Below, in pieces: positions 40,507 to 47,601 of a stretch of DNA of 64,000 nt. How positions within the stretch are numbered: position 1 is the first letter of the stretch; each line of letters starts with the position of its first letter. The notes under the pieces were generated by a model. That model did not search any database, was not told where the DNA came from, and saw nothing but the letters and a program-made list of their open reading frames with translations. The position numbers and the translations under genes are program-made. This stretch comes from a virus. The DNA lies in the IMG/VR virus record IMGVR_UViG_3300044691_000429, positions 29,142-93,141 of that record; one strand, written 5' to 3'.

Positions 40507-40850
40507 GGTGCTCCCCTTCGGCCGGTTATCGGCCTGCCCCCGCGCCCCCACGTGCCCGTCTGAGCCTCCGCCAGCCCCGTCCCGGTCCCGGGCGCCCCCG
40601 GACGGCCGAGCGGCGCTGTGAGCGGCGCGGGGCGGGCACGGCGGGGCGGCTGGGGGTGACGCGGGGACAGCGGGGCGCGGGTCGGGGGCAGTTGAGGCGC
40701 GGGTGGTGACCGGAGGCGCTACGTGCCCGCCTGCGGCCACGGGAGCGGTCGCGGCGGGAATTCCTCCACCGGAGCCGTCAGCGGCCCCCAGGGCCCCCGC
40801 CACGCCCCACGACGGGGGTAGCGCGGGCGAGACGGACGGGACGGGGCGCG
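40507..40850 (-). other. 344-nt stretch without an assigned gene
   Basis: Extremely GC-rich. The minus strand is open in the frame of the XF1762-like gene from GTG 40854, which overlaps the previous stop by GTGA. It encodes a low-complexity Pro/Ala/Gly sequence (GVAGALGAADGSGGG, PAVPASPPAAPPCPP). It is therefore either a disordered N-terminal extension of that protein or a real spacer. No hairpin or other site stood out. Confidence 0.4.
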
Positions 40851-41132
40851 TCACGGGGTCACCCCGGCGAGGATCGCGTCGGCCAGGGCCAGGGTCTCCG
40901 GGCCGCCGACGCGGTGGATCAGGTCCGGGTCCCGCTCTGCGGCCCACGCCCACTCTTCGAACACGGCGGCGAGGCCAGTCCGGATATCGCTGGGGATCTC
41001 GGCGGTGGCGTCCCACTGGGCGTCGGTCATGGACAGGGGCAACTGCGCGCGTTCGCCAGAGCGGTACTGGTCCACGGCGGTGAGCACCCCGGCGGCTGCG
41101 CGGAGGCGGTCGGCGGGCGCGGGGGCGGTCAT
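40851..41132 (-). CDS. Small helical phage protein
   Basis: 93 residues: APADRLRAAAGVLTAVDQYRSGERAQLPLSMTDAQWDATAEIPSDIRTGLAAVFEEWAWAAERDPD. Resembles the LRAAA-type family of small Streptomyces phage proteins (compare 34895). Coupled to its neighbours by 4 nt overlaps. Confidence 0.55.
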   Translation of the reverse strand: MTAPAPADRLRAAAGVLTAVDQYRSGERAQLPLSMTDAQWDATAEIPSDIRTGLAAVFEEWAWAAERDPDLIHRVGGPETLALADAILAGVTP

Positions 41133-41371
41133 CGGGTGGCCCCGGTCTGCGCGGCAGCCTGCGGGTGGGCGGCGGTCCAGTCGCGGACGATCCGTTCGAT
41201 CTCCAGCAGTGCCGCGTTGCCCTTCGTGATGGCGGCGAGGTTCTCCGGGCTGTCGCTCGCGGTGCGCCAAGCCTTGCGTACCGCGGCCTGGTAGGTCTTC
41301 GTCGGGGCTTCGAGGTCGGTCATGAGGCGCATGACGGCGATATGGCGTTCGGTGGTGTTGCCGCTGGGCAT
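41129..41371 (-). CDS. Small helical protein, unknown function
   Basis: 80 residues: MPSGNTTERHIAVMRLMTDLEAPTKTYQAAVRKAWRTASDSPENLAAITKGNAALLEIERIVRDW. All-helical. Overlaps the downstream gene by ATGA. Confidence 0.55.
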   Translation of the reverse strand: MPSGNTTERHIAVMRLMTDLEAPTKTYQAAVRKAWRTASDSPENLAAITKGNAALLEIERIVRDWTAAHPQAAAQTGATR

Positions 41372-41437
41372 GTCGGTCTCCTGGTCGGGTTGCGGTTCCG
41401 GGCGGGTGCGGTGTCGGGGCGGGGCGCGTTTTCAGGG

Positions 41438-41453
41438 CTAAGCGGGCGCTTAG
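41438..41453 (-). terminator. Terminator overlapping the stop of the DUF4326 gene
   Basis: CTAAGCG and CGCTTAG (41438-41444, 41447-41453) form a perfect 7-bp inverted repeat with a 2-nt centre. The stop codon of the 41450 gene lies in the stem. On the minus strand the region beyond is CCCTGAAAACG. Confidence 0.5.
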
Positions 41454-41812
41454 GCGGGGGTGGGGTTGGCGAGGGCGAGGAGCACGTCGGCGTGACACGG
41501 CTGGTCGGGCGGGCACCAGCAGGCGAGGTCCCGGCCGGCCAACTCCCGGCGGACGAGGGCGAGCAGCGACTCCTGCTTCGGGTCGCCGATCCAGTGCCGG
41601 TACAGCTCGGTGGCGTAGCGGCGGGCCTCGGCGCCGTCGGCGGGCCAGGTGCCGACATCGCCGCCGGTGGCGCCGAACCGGATGACGATGCCGTGGGGGG
41701 CCCGGACGATCCGGGCGGGGTTGCCCCATCGCGTCGGACGCCCGACGTAGACCGCGCCGGGCGGCATGCCGGGGACTCCGGCCTTGCGGGTGCGCTGGAC
41801 ACGGTTTGGCAT
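41450..41812 (-). CDS. DUF4326 protein
   Basis: 120 residues from ATG 41812. VQRTRKAGVPGMPPGAVYVGRPTRWGNPARIV and LAGRDLACWCPPDQPCHADVLLALAN are the two signatures of DUF4326, a family very frequent in actinophages. Probable zinc binding (CWCP, CHADVLL). Biochemical role unknown. Confidence 0.8.
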   Translation of the reverse strand: MPNRVQRTRKAGVPGMPPGAVYVGRPTRWGNPARIVRAPHGIVIRFGATGGDVGTWPADGAEARRYATELYRHWIGDPKQESLLALVRRELAGRDLACWCPPDQPCHADVLLALANPTPA

Positions 41813-42126
41813 CACGCCGCCTCGCCTTCGCCGCGCGCCTGCCACTGCGGGCAGCCGCTGACGGGCCGGTGGTCCTCGCCGAGGTCGAGCCCGGCACCGC
41901 ACGACGGCAGTACCGGCCCGGACGCGCCCCAGTTGCAGCCGGGCTCGCACCCGCAGGCGTCACCCCCCGCGTCGTGCTGCACGCACGTCAGGCACGAACG
42001 GGTCTCCGGGTTGTGCCAGCAGCGGGCGATGTGGGCGGTCGTGGTGGCCTTCTTCGACCGGGAGCGGGTGCAGAACGGGCACCGGAAACGGGTCACGCGC
42101 AGGGCGATCGGGGCGGCGGGCATCAC
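41812..42126 (-). CDS. Cysteine-rich zinc protein
   Basis: 104 residues from ATG 42126 or 42123. RCPFCTRSRSKKATTTAHIARCWHNPETRSCLTCVQHDAGGDACGCEPGCNWG has at least eight cysteines and a His, enough for two or three metal sites. Overlaps the DUF4326 start by one base. Confidence 0.6.
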   Translation of the reverse strand: MMPAAPIALRVTRFRCPFCTRSRSKKATTTAHIARCWHNPETRSCLTCVQHDAGGDACGCEPGCNWGASGPVLPSCGAGLDLGEDHRPVSGCPQWQARGEGEAA

Positions 42127-42383
42127 GCCTCGCTCCCGTCGGCGTGCTGGACGAGCCGGTAGCCGGTACGCCGCGTGGGCGAGTTGTGGAGCTGGCGGAC
42201 AGCGATCATGCGGAGGCGGAGGTACCGGTCCCCGTCGACCGTGACGACAGCGACCCGGCCCCTGCCGAACACCCCGGGAACGGTCGGGCCGGCCACCCGG
42301 ATGCGCAGGGTCGTGTTTTCGGCGGCGTTGTGCGACTCGTACTCCTGGCCGGGTTCGATGCGGTGGTCATCGGTGCTGGTCAT
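42123..42383 (-). CDS. Small beta-rich protein
   Basis: 86 residues. VRIEPGQEYESHNAAENTTLRIRVAG-type strands, RVAVVTVDGDRYLRLRMIAVRQLH. Looks like a small OB- or SH3-like barrel; no family recognised. Confidence 0.55.
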   Translation of the reverse strand: MTSTDDHRIEPGQEYESHNAAENTTLRIRVAGPTVPGVFGRGRVAVVTVDGDRYLRLRMIAVRQLHNSPTRRTGYRLVQHADGSEA

Positions 42384-42448
42384 AGCGGCGGGTCCTTTCA
42401 GGCGGCGGCGTGTGGGCGGGGGGTGGGGTCAGGCGCGGAGGTGGCGGG

Positions 42449-42832
42449 TCACGCGACGTCTTCGGCGGCGGGGTCGTGGTCCTGGTAGGCGGCGGCCGAG
42501 CGGGGGGTGAACCTGCGCTCGAACACCGCGCTCTGGTCGGCGAGTTCGGCGGCGAGCCGGTAGATCGCGCCGGTCGCGGGGTGCCCGAGCGGAGTGGTCT
42601 CGCAGACCTCACGGACGAGGCTGAAAGCGGCGAACGGGCTGAACGCGGGCGGGCTCTGCGTGCACGGCCGGTGCGTGCCGCGGTCGAGCTGCCCCAGTTC
42701 CAGGCGGGCACGTTCGAGGCGGGACACGTTCGCGACGGGCCGGCTCGCCCCGCGGTTCGCGCGGATCACGGCGTCGAGGATCTGGCGCATCGCCGGGTAG
42801 ACGGCGGACCAGGCGGCGGGTGGCTGGGTCAT
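42449..42832 (-). CDS. Conserved small protein, unknown function
   Basis: 127 residues from ATG 42832. Helical opening (AWSAVYPAMRQILDAVIRANRGASRPVANVSRLERARLELGQL), centre CTQSPPAFSPFAAFSLVREVCETTP. Nothing recognised. Confidence 0.5.
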   Translation of the reverse strand: MTQPPAAWSAVYPAMRQILDAVIRANRGASRPVANVSRLERARLELGQLDRGTHRPCTQSPPAFSPFAAFSLVREVCETTPLGHPATGAIYRLAAELADQSAVFERRFTPRSAAAYQDHDPAAEDVA

Positions 42833-42869
42833 GCGGTGTCTCCTTGGGTCAGGCAGGCGGGCGGGTTGG

Positions 42870-43139
42870 TCAGGGTCGGGGCGGCTGGGTTGCGGCGCGA
42901 ATGTTGATCTGCGCGACGAGGTCCTCAAGCCCGACCGGGTCAGCCGGCGGCAGTGGGGGCTGCGGGCCGGCCTGCACTCCCCAGCTGCACGTCCAGGTGT
43001 GGCCGCAGCCGGGGCAGCGGTAGGCGGCTATGAGTCCGCCGTCCCCGTCGGGCAGCGCCATGGCGGGTCGGGCAACGATGCGAGTGCGCTCGGAGAGGCA
43101 GCTCTCGCAGGTGTCGCTGTACGGCGGGTAGGTGATCAC
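42870..43139 (-). CDS. Zinc-ribbon protein coupled to the helicase gene
   Basis: 89 residues from GTG 43139 (GTGA overlap with the helicase stop). YSDTCESCLSERTRIVAR and YRCPGCGHTWTCSWG form a classical two-knuckle zinc ribbon. Could assist DNA or protein binding in replication, judged from location. Confidence 0.6.
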   Translation of the reverse strand: MITYPPYSDTCESCLSERTRIVARPAMALPDGDGGLIAAYRCPGCGHTWTCSWGVQAGPQPPLPPADPVGLEDLVAQINIRAATQPPRP

Positions 43140-44449
43140 CAGATCGCTCCTGTCGGTGAGTGGCCTGTGATGTCGTCGAAGTCGATGGGCCGGTACGAGG
43201 TCCAGGGCCAGTCCTCGCCCTGGCGGATGAAGCCGGGCCACGCGCGTTCGTCGCGCATGCCGCGCCAGGGCAGGAAGCGCCGGCCGCGGGCGCCGTCGGC
43301 GTTGGACGCGGACTTCTCGTCCTCGACGGGGCGCAGGCCGAACCCGAACTCCGGCCAGCGCATCCACAGCGAGGAGCCGAGGGGGCGCAGGTTGCGGTGC
43401 GCGGACTGCCCGTTGTGGTGGGGCGCGTGGGCTTCCATGAGGACGGCGCAGTCGGTGGTGGCGCGGGCTTCGTCGATGACCGCCGAGACCTTGCGGGCCA
43501 GCTCTTCGGAGTTGGGGTCTCCGGCGTGGAGCCGGTAGATCGGTCCGACGATCAGCAGTTCGGGCTTGAGCTTCTCGACACGCCGCATGAACCAGGCGCG
43601 GTCTGCCGGCCGGGTGAGGTCGAGCCCTTCCGGGCGGCACTCGATGTGGAACATGCCGCGCTCCAGCGGCCGGTGCCCCTTGTTGGCAGCGGCGGCGAGC
43701 AGCGGACGGAACTTGCGGCGGGAGACGGGCGCGCCGTTCTCGCAGTCGAGGACGAGGACGCGGTGGGGGTCGATGTACTCCCACGGCTTGAAGGGGTGCA
43801 GGCCGGACGCGATGGTGACCGCGATCTGCCGGAGCAGCGTTGACTTGCCGCCGCCCTCCGTCGCGGTGAGGATCAGCCGGTCGCCGTACTCCAGGAGGTC
43901 TGGGACCAGCCAGTTGTACGCGTCCTCAACGTTGACGAAGTCGAGGAGATCCATCGTCGGCAGGTCGGCGTTGGCCTGGCCGCGGTCGCGAATGTCGCGC
44001 GCGCGGGCGACGGCGTGCTCAACGAGGTCGAAGGTGGCGCCGGACGGATCGAGGGCGGTGCGGGCGGTTTCCTCGCCGTGCTCGGCGAGAGCCCGGCGCA
44101 GCGCGCGGTCGACGATGATCGCCGCGTATTCGTGGGCGAAGATCGTGTCGGCCTGGCCGGAGATGGTCCAGATGTACTGCTGGCCGCCGACGAGGTCGAG
44201 TTGCCCCTCGTCGGCGAGGTGCTTGATCAGGGTGATCGTGTCGACAGCCGCACCGGCGGCGAACATGGCGGCGAGCGCGGTGTAGATCGGGCCGTGGGTG
44301 CTGCCCCAGAAGTCGTGGGGTCCGACGACTTCGAGGGTCTCGGCGAGGACGCGGCGGCTGTTCATGCAGGCACCGAGGAGCGAGCGCTCGGCGGGCAGGT
44401 CGTGCGGGGGGAGCCGGTCCGGGGGGCGCTCGTCGTCATCGAAGGTCAT
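43136..44449 (-). CDS. DnaB_N plus RepA-like AAA helicase
   Basis: 437 residues. Residues ~12-110 match the DnaB N-terminal domain (LPPHDLPAERSLLGACMNSRRVLAETLEVVGPHDFW). After a linker comes a RecA/RepA-type ATPase with Walker A TATEGGGKST (195-204), VLVLDCEN (231-238) and PELLIVGPIYRL. The C-terminal portion has AHAPHHNGQ. It probably unwinds phage replication forks as the replicative helicase. Neighbouring genes supply a loader-like protein and initiator-like proteins. Confidence 0.8.
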   Translation of the reverse strand: MTFDDDERPPDRLPPHDLPAERSLLGACMNSRRVLAETLEVVGPHDFWGSTHGPIYTALAAMFAAGAAVDTITLIKHLADEGQLDLVGGQQYIWTISGQADTIFAHEYAAIIVDRALRRALAEHGEETARTALDPSGATFDLVEHAVARARDIRDRGQANADLPTMDLLDFVNVEDAYNWLVPDLLEYGDRLILTATEGGGKSTLLRQIAVTIASGLHPFKPWEYIDPHRVLVLDCENGAPVSRRKFRPLLAAAANKGHRPLERGMFHIECRPEGLDLTRPADRAWFMRRVEKLKPELLIVGPIYRLHAGDPNSEELARKVSAVIDEARATTDCAVLMEAHAPHHNGQSAHRNLRPLGSSLWMRWPEFGFGLRPVEDEKSASNADGARGRRFLPWRGMRDERAWPGFIRQGEDWPWTSYRPIDFDDITGHSPTGAIW

Positions 44450-44691
44450 CAGAAGATGCCCTTCTCGGTGTTCGTGTCGTAGCCGGGGGTGGGCTTGACC
44501 CGCTGGACGATGTCGGCGGGCATGACGCGGCGGGTGGTCGCCCGGTAGTGGTCTCGAAGCGCGCCAATTGCGGCGTCGAGGGTGATGTCGTGGAGGACCA
44601 TCTGCCAGGCCTGGACGTCGGCGTCGCCGATGGTGCGCTGGTCAATGCCAGCGGCTACGGCGAGGAGGCGGGCTGCCTCGGAGCGGGTCAC
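44449..44691 (-). CDS. Small helicase-loader-like protein
   Basis: 80 residues, all-helical: MTRSEAARLLAVAAGIDQRTIGDADVQAWQMVLHDITLDAAIGALRDHYRATTRRVMPADIVQ. This is the pattern of G39P/loader-and-inhibitor phage proteins. It directly precedes the helicase gene, sharing one base, so it is a natural candidate to load or restrain that helicase. Confidence 0.6.
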   Translation of the reverse strand: MTRSEAARLLAVAAGIDQRTIGDADVQAWQMVLHDITLDAAIGALRDHYRATTRRVMPADIVQRVKPTPGYDTNTEKGIF

Positions 44692-45770
44692 GCGGACTCC
44701 TGCGGTTGGATCGGGGCGCCTTCAAGTGCGGCGCGCTCTTCTTCGGCGCGGTACTTCTCGGCGAGCGCAAGGCCGGCGGCGACACGGGCGTCCGTGGTGG
44801 ACGGGCGGATCGGCGTGACGTTGCTGGCGGCGCGGATCTCGGCGAAGGCGAACTGGAGCGTGCCGGGGGTGACGGGCTTGGACAGCCCGCCGATCCGGAC
44901 GAGGGCCGCCCAGAGTTCGTCGGGGTCGGTTCCGTTGCCGAGCGCCTCGTCCACGACCTGGCGGACTTTGCGACTGCCGTAGGAGTTGCCGCGGGCAAAG
45001 CGCTTCATGAAGGCCCCGGTCATCCGGTCCGGGATTCCCCCGCCCGTCTGCACGACGGTGGGTCGGTTCGACTCGGGCGCAGCCGATGGGGGTTTAACCC
45101 CTTGCTCCCTTGCTCCCTTGCTCCCTTGCTCAGGGGCGAAAGAATCCGGAGCGTTTCCGGAGCCGTTCGCGAGAGATTCCGGAGCCTCTTCATACCCGCC
45201 TTGACCTGCTGGTTCGTCGGACCACGACTCTTCCGGGACACCTTCGCCACTGGGCGCGTACACGTCACGCGGCGAGGGGTCAGAAACGGCCCGCGGAGGC
45301 ACTCCGGAAGGGGTCTGAGAGGTGCCGGGGAGACCTTCCGGGAAGCTCTCGAATCCCTCCCGAGACTTTCGCGAGCGATTCCGGAGGCGCTGCGGGTTCC
45401 TCGCCCGCCACGTCTTGAAGTCCTCCGGCTCGTCCTCCGGGCACGGCGGCACCTTCGAGCGCGTCGGGTGCGACGGCTTCTGGTGCTCACGCCAGTTCGG
45501 GGCGTGCAGGTACCGCCGGCCGTCGACCTCGTACCGGCACACGGGGCCGGAGTCGGCGATCAGCTCCAGCCACGCGTCGACGCGCTCGGGGGTGATGTCG
45601 CGGTCCCGCGGGAAGCAGTCGGAGGCGATGAGCAGTTCGTCGTCCACGCCGCGGCCGTAGTCGTCGAGGTAGCCCCACAGCAGGATGAAGAAGTAGCGGA
45701 CCTCGCGCGGCCACAGCGACACCGTGATGGACGTGCGCATCTCGGGCTTGATCGAACGGATGCGGGCCAT
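44688..45770 (-). CDS. Phage replication initiator/organizer-like protein
   Basis: 360 residues from ATG 45770. N-terminal ~110 residues form a winged-helix initiator domain: MARIRSIKPEMRTSITVSLWPREVRYFFILLWGYLDDYG, then APNWREHQKPSHPTRSKVPPCP, typical of actinophage initiator/replisome proteins. Residues ~115-245 are low complexity and contain an 8-bp DNA tandem repeat. The C-terminal ~110 residues are helical (SYGSRKVRQVVDEALGNG). Likely binds the phage origin, perhaps within its own gene as in O-type initiators. Confidence 0.7.
   Translation of the reverse strand: MARIRSIKPEMRTSITVSLWPREVRYFFILLWGYLDDYGRGVDDELLIASDCFPRDRDITPERVDAWLELIADSGPVCRYEVDGRRYLHAPNWREHQKPSHPTRSKVPPCPEDEPEDFKTWRARNPQRLRNRSRKSREGFESFPEGLPGTSQTPSGVPPRAVSDPSPRDVYAPSGEGVPEESWSDEPAGQGGYEEAPESLANGSGNAPDSFAPEQGSKGAREQGVKPPSAAPESNRPTVVQTGGGIPDRMTGAFMKRFARGNSYGSRKVRQVVDEALGNGTDPDELWAALVRIGGLSKPVTPGTLQFAFAEIRAASNVTPIRPSTTDARVAAGLALAEKYRAEEERAALEGAPIQPQESA
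45099..45130. repeat. Four perfect copies of an 8-bp tandem repeat inside the initiator gene
   Basis: CCCTTGCT x4 on the plus strand, encoding a KGAREQGSKG-type stretch on the minus strand. Because 8 is not a multiple of 3, gain or loss of one unit would shift the frame of the 360-residue protein. Could also be an iteron-like initiator-binding array. Confidence 0.75.
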
Positions 45771-46408
45771 CAGACGCGCGCCCCCTTCCGGGTGTTGCAG
45801 GTGGTGCAGAGCACTTGGAAGTTGTCGAGCGAGTCGGGGCCGCCCTTGGAGCGCGGGTGAACGTGGTCGATCTCCAGTCCGCGGTACAGCGGGCGCCCCG
45901 TCGGGGCGGTCGGCACCGGATCTCCCGGCGACCACCCGCAGCCGACGCACTGCCACCCGTCGCGGCGCAGCACCTCGGCGCGCAAGCCTCGGGGGCCTTG
46001 CACGGGAGGCGCCCCTGCGACGACTTCGGAAAGCTCACTGGACGCCACCGCACGCAGGAGGAAAGACGGGGAGCGGGTGATGGCGTCGTAGGCGCCCGCG
46101 ACTACTCGTGGCTGGTTGCCGACGCCGGCATGCCGGAAGTACCCGCAGACGTACAACTCGTCTTCGGCGTGGTCGGGGACGACGAAGCCGCGGGCTTCGA
46201 GGCTGTCGACTCCGCACCGAAGATCTCCTTCCACCGCGCCGCGTGCAGCGTTCGCCCAGCGAGCGAAGGTCATCGGCAGCAGCCCCGCGTTGGTCAGTTG
46301 GGGCTGGCTGACGAGAAACAGGTACAGGCGCTGTTCCTCCTGGGTGAGCGCGATGAACTCGGCGTCCCTCCAGATGCTGGTGAGGATGCGGCTGTGGCCA
46401 CGAGCCAT
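45770..46408 (-). CDS. Initiator-type winged helix fused to an HNH endonuclease domain
   Basis: 212 residues. The first ~95 residues (MARGHSRILTSIWRDAEFIALTQEEQRLYLFLVSQPQLTNAGLLPM) resemble phage replication initiators. Residues ~140-212 carry an HNH motif: GWQCVGCGWSPGD, then LEIDHVHPRSKGGPDSLDNFQVLCTTCNTRKG, with CxxC pairs for zinc and the His/Asn catalytic cluster. It starts the early sub-operon and abuts the next initiator gene (stop 45770). It may nick DNA for replication or act as a homing-type fusion. Confidence 0.75.
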   Translation of the reverse strand: MARGHSRILTSIWRDAEFIALTQEEQRLYLFLVSQPQLTNAGLLPMTFARWANAARGAVEGDLRCGVDSLEARGFVVPDHAEDELYVCGYFRHAGVGNQPRVVAGAYDAITRSPSFLLRAVASSELSEVVAGAPPVQGPRGLRAEVLRRDGWQCVGCGWSPGDPVPTAPTGRPLYRGLEIDHVHPRSKGGPDSLDNFQVLCTTCNTRKGARV

Positions 46409-46587
46409 GTCGGTTCTTCTTTCGAAAGGTGCTGGTCAGGGGGCTTCGAACATGCGGAACCAGGCCCTTACGGCGGTATAGCGCGAACGTCCTTGACGTG
46501 ACTATCATAGCTGTTAATCGCGCGTTCGTAGCTAAGAAGACTAAGGGAGCTGAGTAGGGCATGGGGTGCGTCAGTTACGCTTTGCAC
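46409..46587. promoter_or_regulatory. Divergent promoter region, early operon and antitoxin
   Basis: 179 nt between the minus-strand initiator-HNH gene and the plus-strand Phd-like gene, unusually AT-rich for this window. A CTATCATAG palindrome lies at about 46502-46510; on the minus strand it contains TATGAT, a good -10 hexamer. GAAAG lies just upstream of the HNH gene start. This is the best candidate for the main early promoter of the 36-46 kb operon; a cognate -35 is not clear. Confidence 0.45.
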
Positions 46588-46905
46588 ATGAGCGAGCAGC
46601 CGAAGGAGCACCGCGCCCAGATCGCCGAGGCCCGCAATGTGCTGGGCGAGGTGATCGCCCGCGCACGCTTCGGCGGCGAGCCGACGATCCTCATCAACCG
46701 CGGCAAGGAAGCTGCCGCGATCGTCTCCATGGACTTCTACGAGCGAGCGCGCCGCGACCGGGCCCAGCTCCAGGCAATGCGGGACCGCCTCGACGAGCTG
46801 GCCGGCCAGCCGCAGACGGGGGACGTCAAGAACGTGTGCCGCGTCGTCAGCGAAGCCCTGGACCTCGCTGACCGCCGCGCCGCGGAGAACATCGCGCGTT
46901 CCTGA
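46588..46905 (+). CDS. Orphan Phd/YefM-like antitoxin
   Basis: 105 residues from ATG 46588 (9 codons of an in-frame extension exist). AQIAEARNVLGEVIARARFGGEPTILINRGKEAAAIVSMDFYERARRDRAQLQAMRDRLDELAG is the Phd/YefM fold: DNA-binding N-terminal half, then a helical C-terminal toxin-contact tail. It is the only plus-strand gene between 36.0 and 61.4 kb and has no toxin gene beside it. It could autoregulate the divergent early promoter, serve as an anti-toxin against host TA modules, or have lost its partner. Confidence 0.7.
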   Translation: MSEQPKEHRAQIAEARNVLGEVIARARFGGEPTILINRGKEAAAIVSMDFYERARRDRAQLQAMRDRLDELAGQPQTGDVKNVCRVVSEALDLADRRAAENIARS

Positions 46906-46907
46906 CC

Positions 46908-47120
46908 TCACCCCTCCGCCCCCGTCCGGTACGCGGGTATCCCGGGCCCGGCCACCGGCTCGGGCTGTCCGGCGAGCGCGGCGGGGGTGCGCGCACCGCA
47001 GCGGTGGCCGACCTGGAAGTACCGGACGCCCCCGGTGGCGCGGCAGTAGCGCAGCTCGGCCCCCACCCAGTGCGTGCAGCTGCCGTTCGTCGGCCTGGTG
47101 TCGGCCTGAGCCCCGTTCAC
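46908..47120 (-). CDS. Small Cys/His protein
   Basis: 70 residues: MNGAQADTRPTNGSCTHWVGAELRYCRATGGVRYFQVGHRCGARTP. C-H, C, H-C pattern suits one zinc site. Last gene of a minus-strand sub-operon converging on the antitoxin gene. Confidence 0.55.
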   Translation of the reverse strand: MNGAQADTRPTNGSCTHWVGAELRYCRATGGVRYFQVGHRCGARTPAALAGQPEPVAGPGIPAYRTGAEG

Positions 47121-47302
47121 AGCCGCGCCCCGATCCGCCGGAGGTCGGCGCGCGCCCGTGCGAGGCCGCTAGACCGGGGGGTGGCGGCGAGGGTGACGGT
47201 GTCGCCGCCCGGCGACGTCACCCGGTAGTGGCCCGTGCCGCCGACGCGGACGGCGAAGCCCTGCTTGCGGACCCGCTTCAGCAGCTGCTTGACGTCGTTC
47301 AC
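47117..47302 (-). CDS. HicA-like dsRBD-fold protein
   Basis: 61 residues from GTG 47302. VKQLLKRVRKQGFAVRVGGTGHYRVTSPGGDTVTLAATPRSSGLARARADLRRIG matches small HicA/YcfA-type proteins, with the catalytic-position His in GTGHYRV. HicA toxins are mRNA interferases, but phage versions often lack a HicB partner, and none is seen here. RNA binding is likely in any case. Confidence 0.65.
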   Translation of the reverse strand: MNDVKQLLKRVRKQGFAVRVGGTGHYRVTSPGGDTVTLAATPRSSGLARARADLRRIGARL

Positions 47303-47601
47303 GCCGCCACCTCCCCGTCTCCCGCGCCCCAGCCGCCCCGCGCCGCCTGTAGCAGCGCCATGTGGATGCCGCGGGCCGGGACGCCGTGAACGGCCGGGCT
47401 CACACCGTTGAGCAGCAGGAACGTGCTGGCGATCTCCTCGGCGACCCGGGCGGTGATGCGGCGGGCGCGGCCGGACCTGAGGCACGTCAGGGTGTTCGTG
47501 GACAGCAGCGAGTAGTCGCCGAGCCAGTTGATGGGGTAGCCCTGAGCGGCCAGGGACCGGAGCTGATCGCGGGCCACGGCGGCGGCCGAGGTGGGCGTCA
47601 T
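47299..47601 (-). CDS. Helix-turn-helix-like phage protein
   Basis: 100 residues from ATG 47601. MTPTSAAAVARDQLRSLAAQGYPINWLGDYSLLSTNTLTCLRSGRARRITARVAEEIASTFLLLNGVSPAVHGVP; the helix order suggests a DNA-binding HTH, related in style to the next upstream gene's product. Coupled by overlaps on both sides. Confidence 0.6.
   Translation of the reverse strand: MTPTSAAAVARDQLRSLAAQGYPINWLGDYSLLSTNTLTCLRSGRARRITARVAEEIASTFLLLNGVSPAVHGVPARGIHMALLQAARGGWGAGDGEVAA

Noticed and set aside
40507-40854. Independent gene in the GC-rich stretch before the XF1762-like gene
   Set aside because: The only open frame with a coupled start is in phase with the downstream gene and is low complexity; treated as a possible N-terminal extension instead.
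46908-47302. HicA-like gene as the toxin partner of the antitoxin at 46588
   Set aside because: It lies on the opposite strand behind another gene; HicA pairs with HicB rather than Phd-type antitoxins, and no shared promoter exists.
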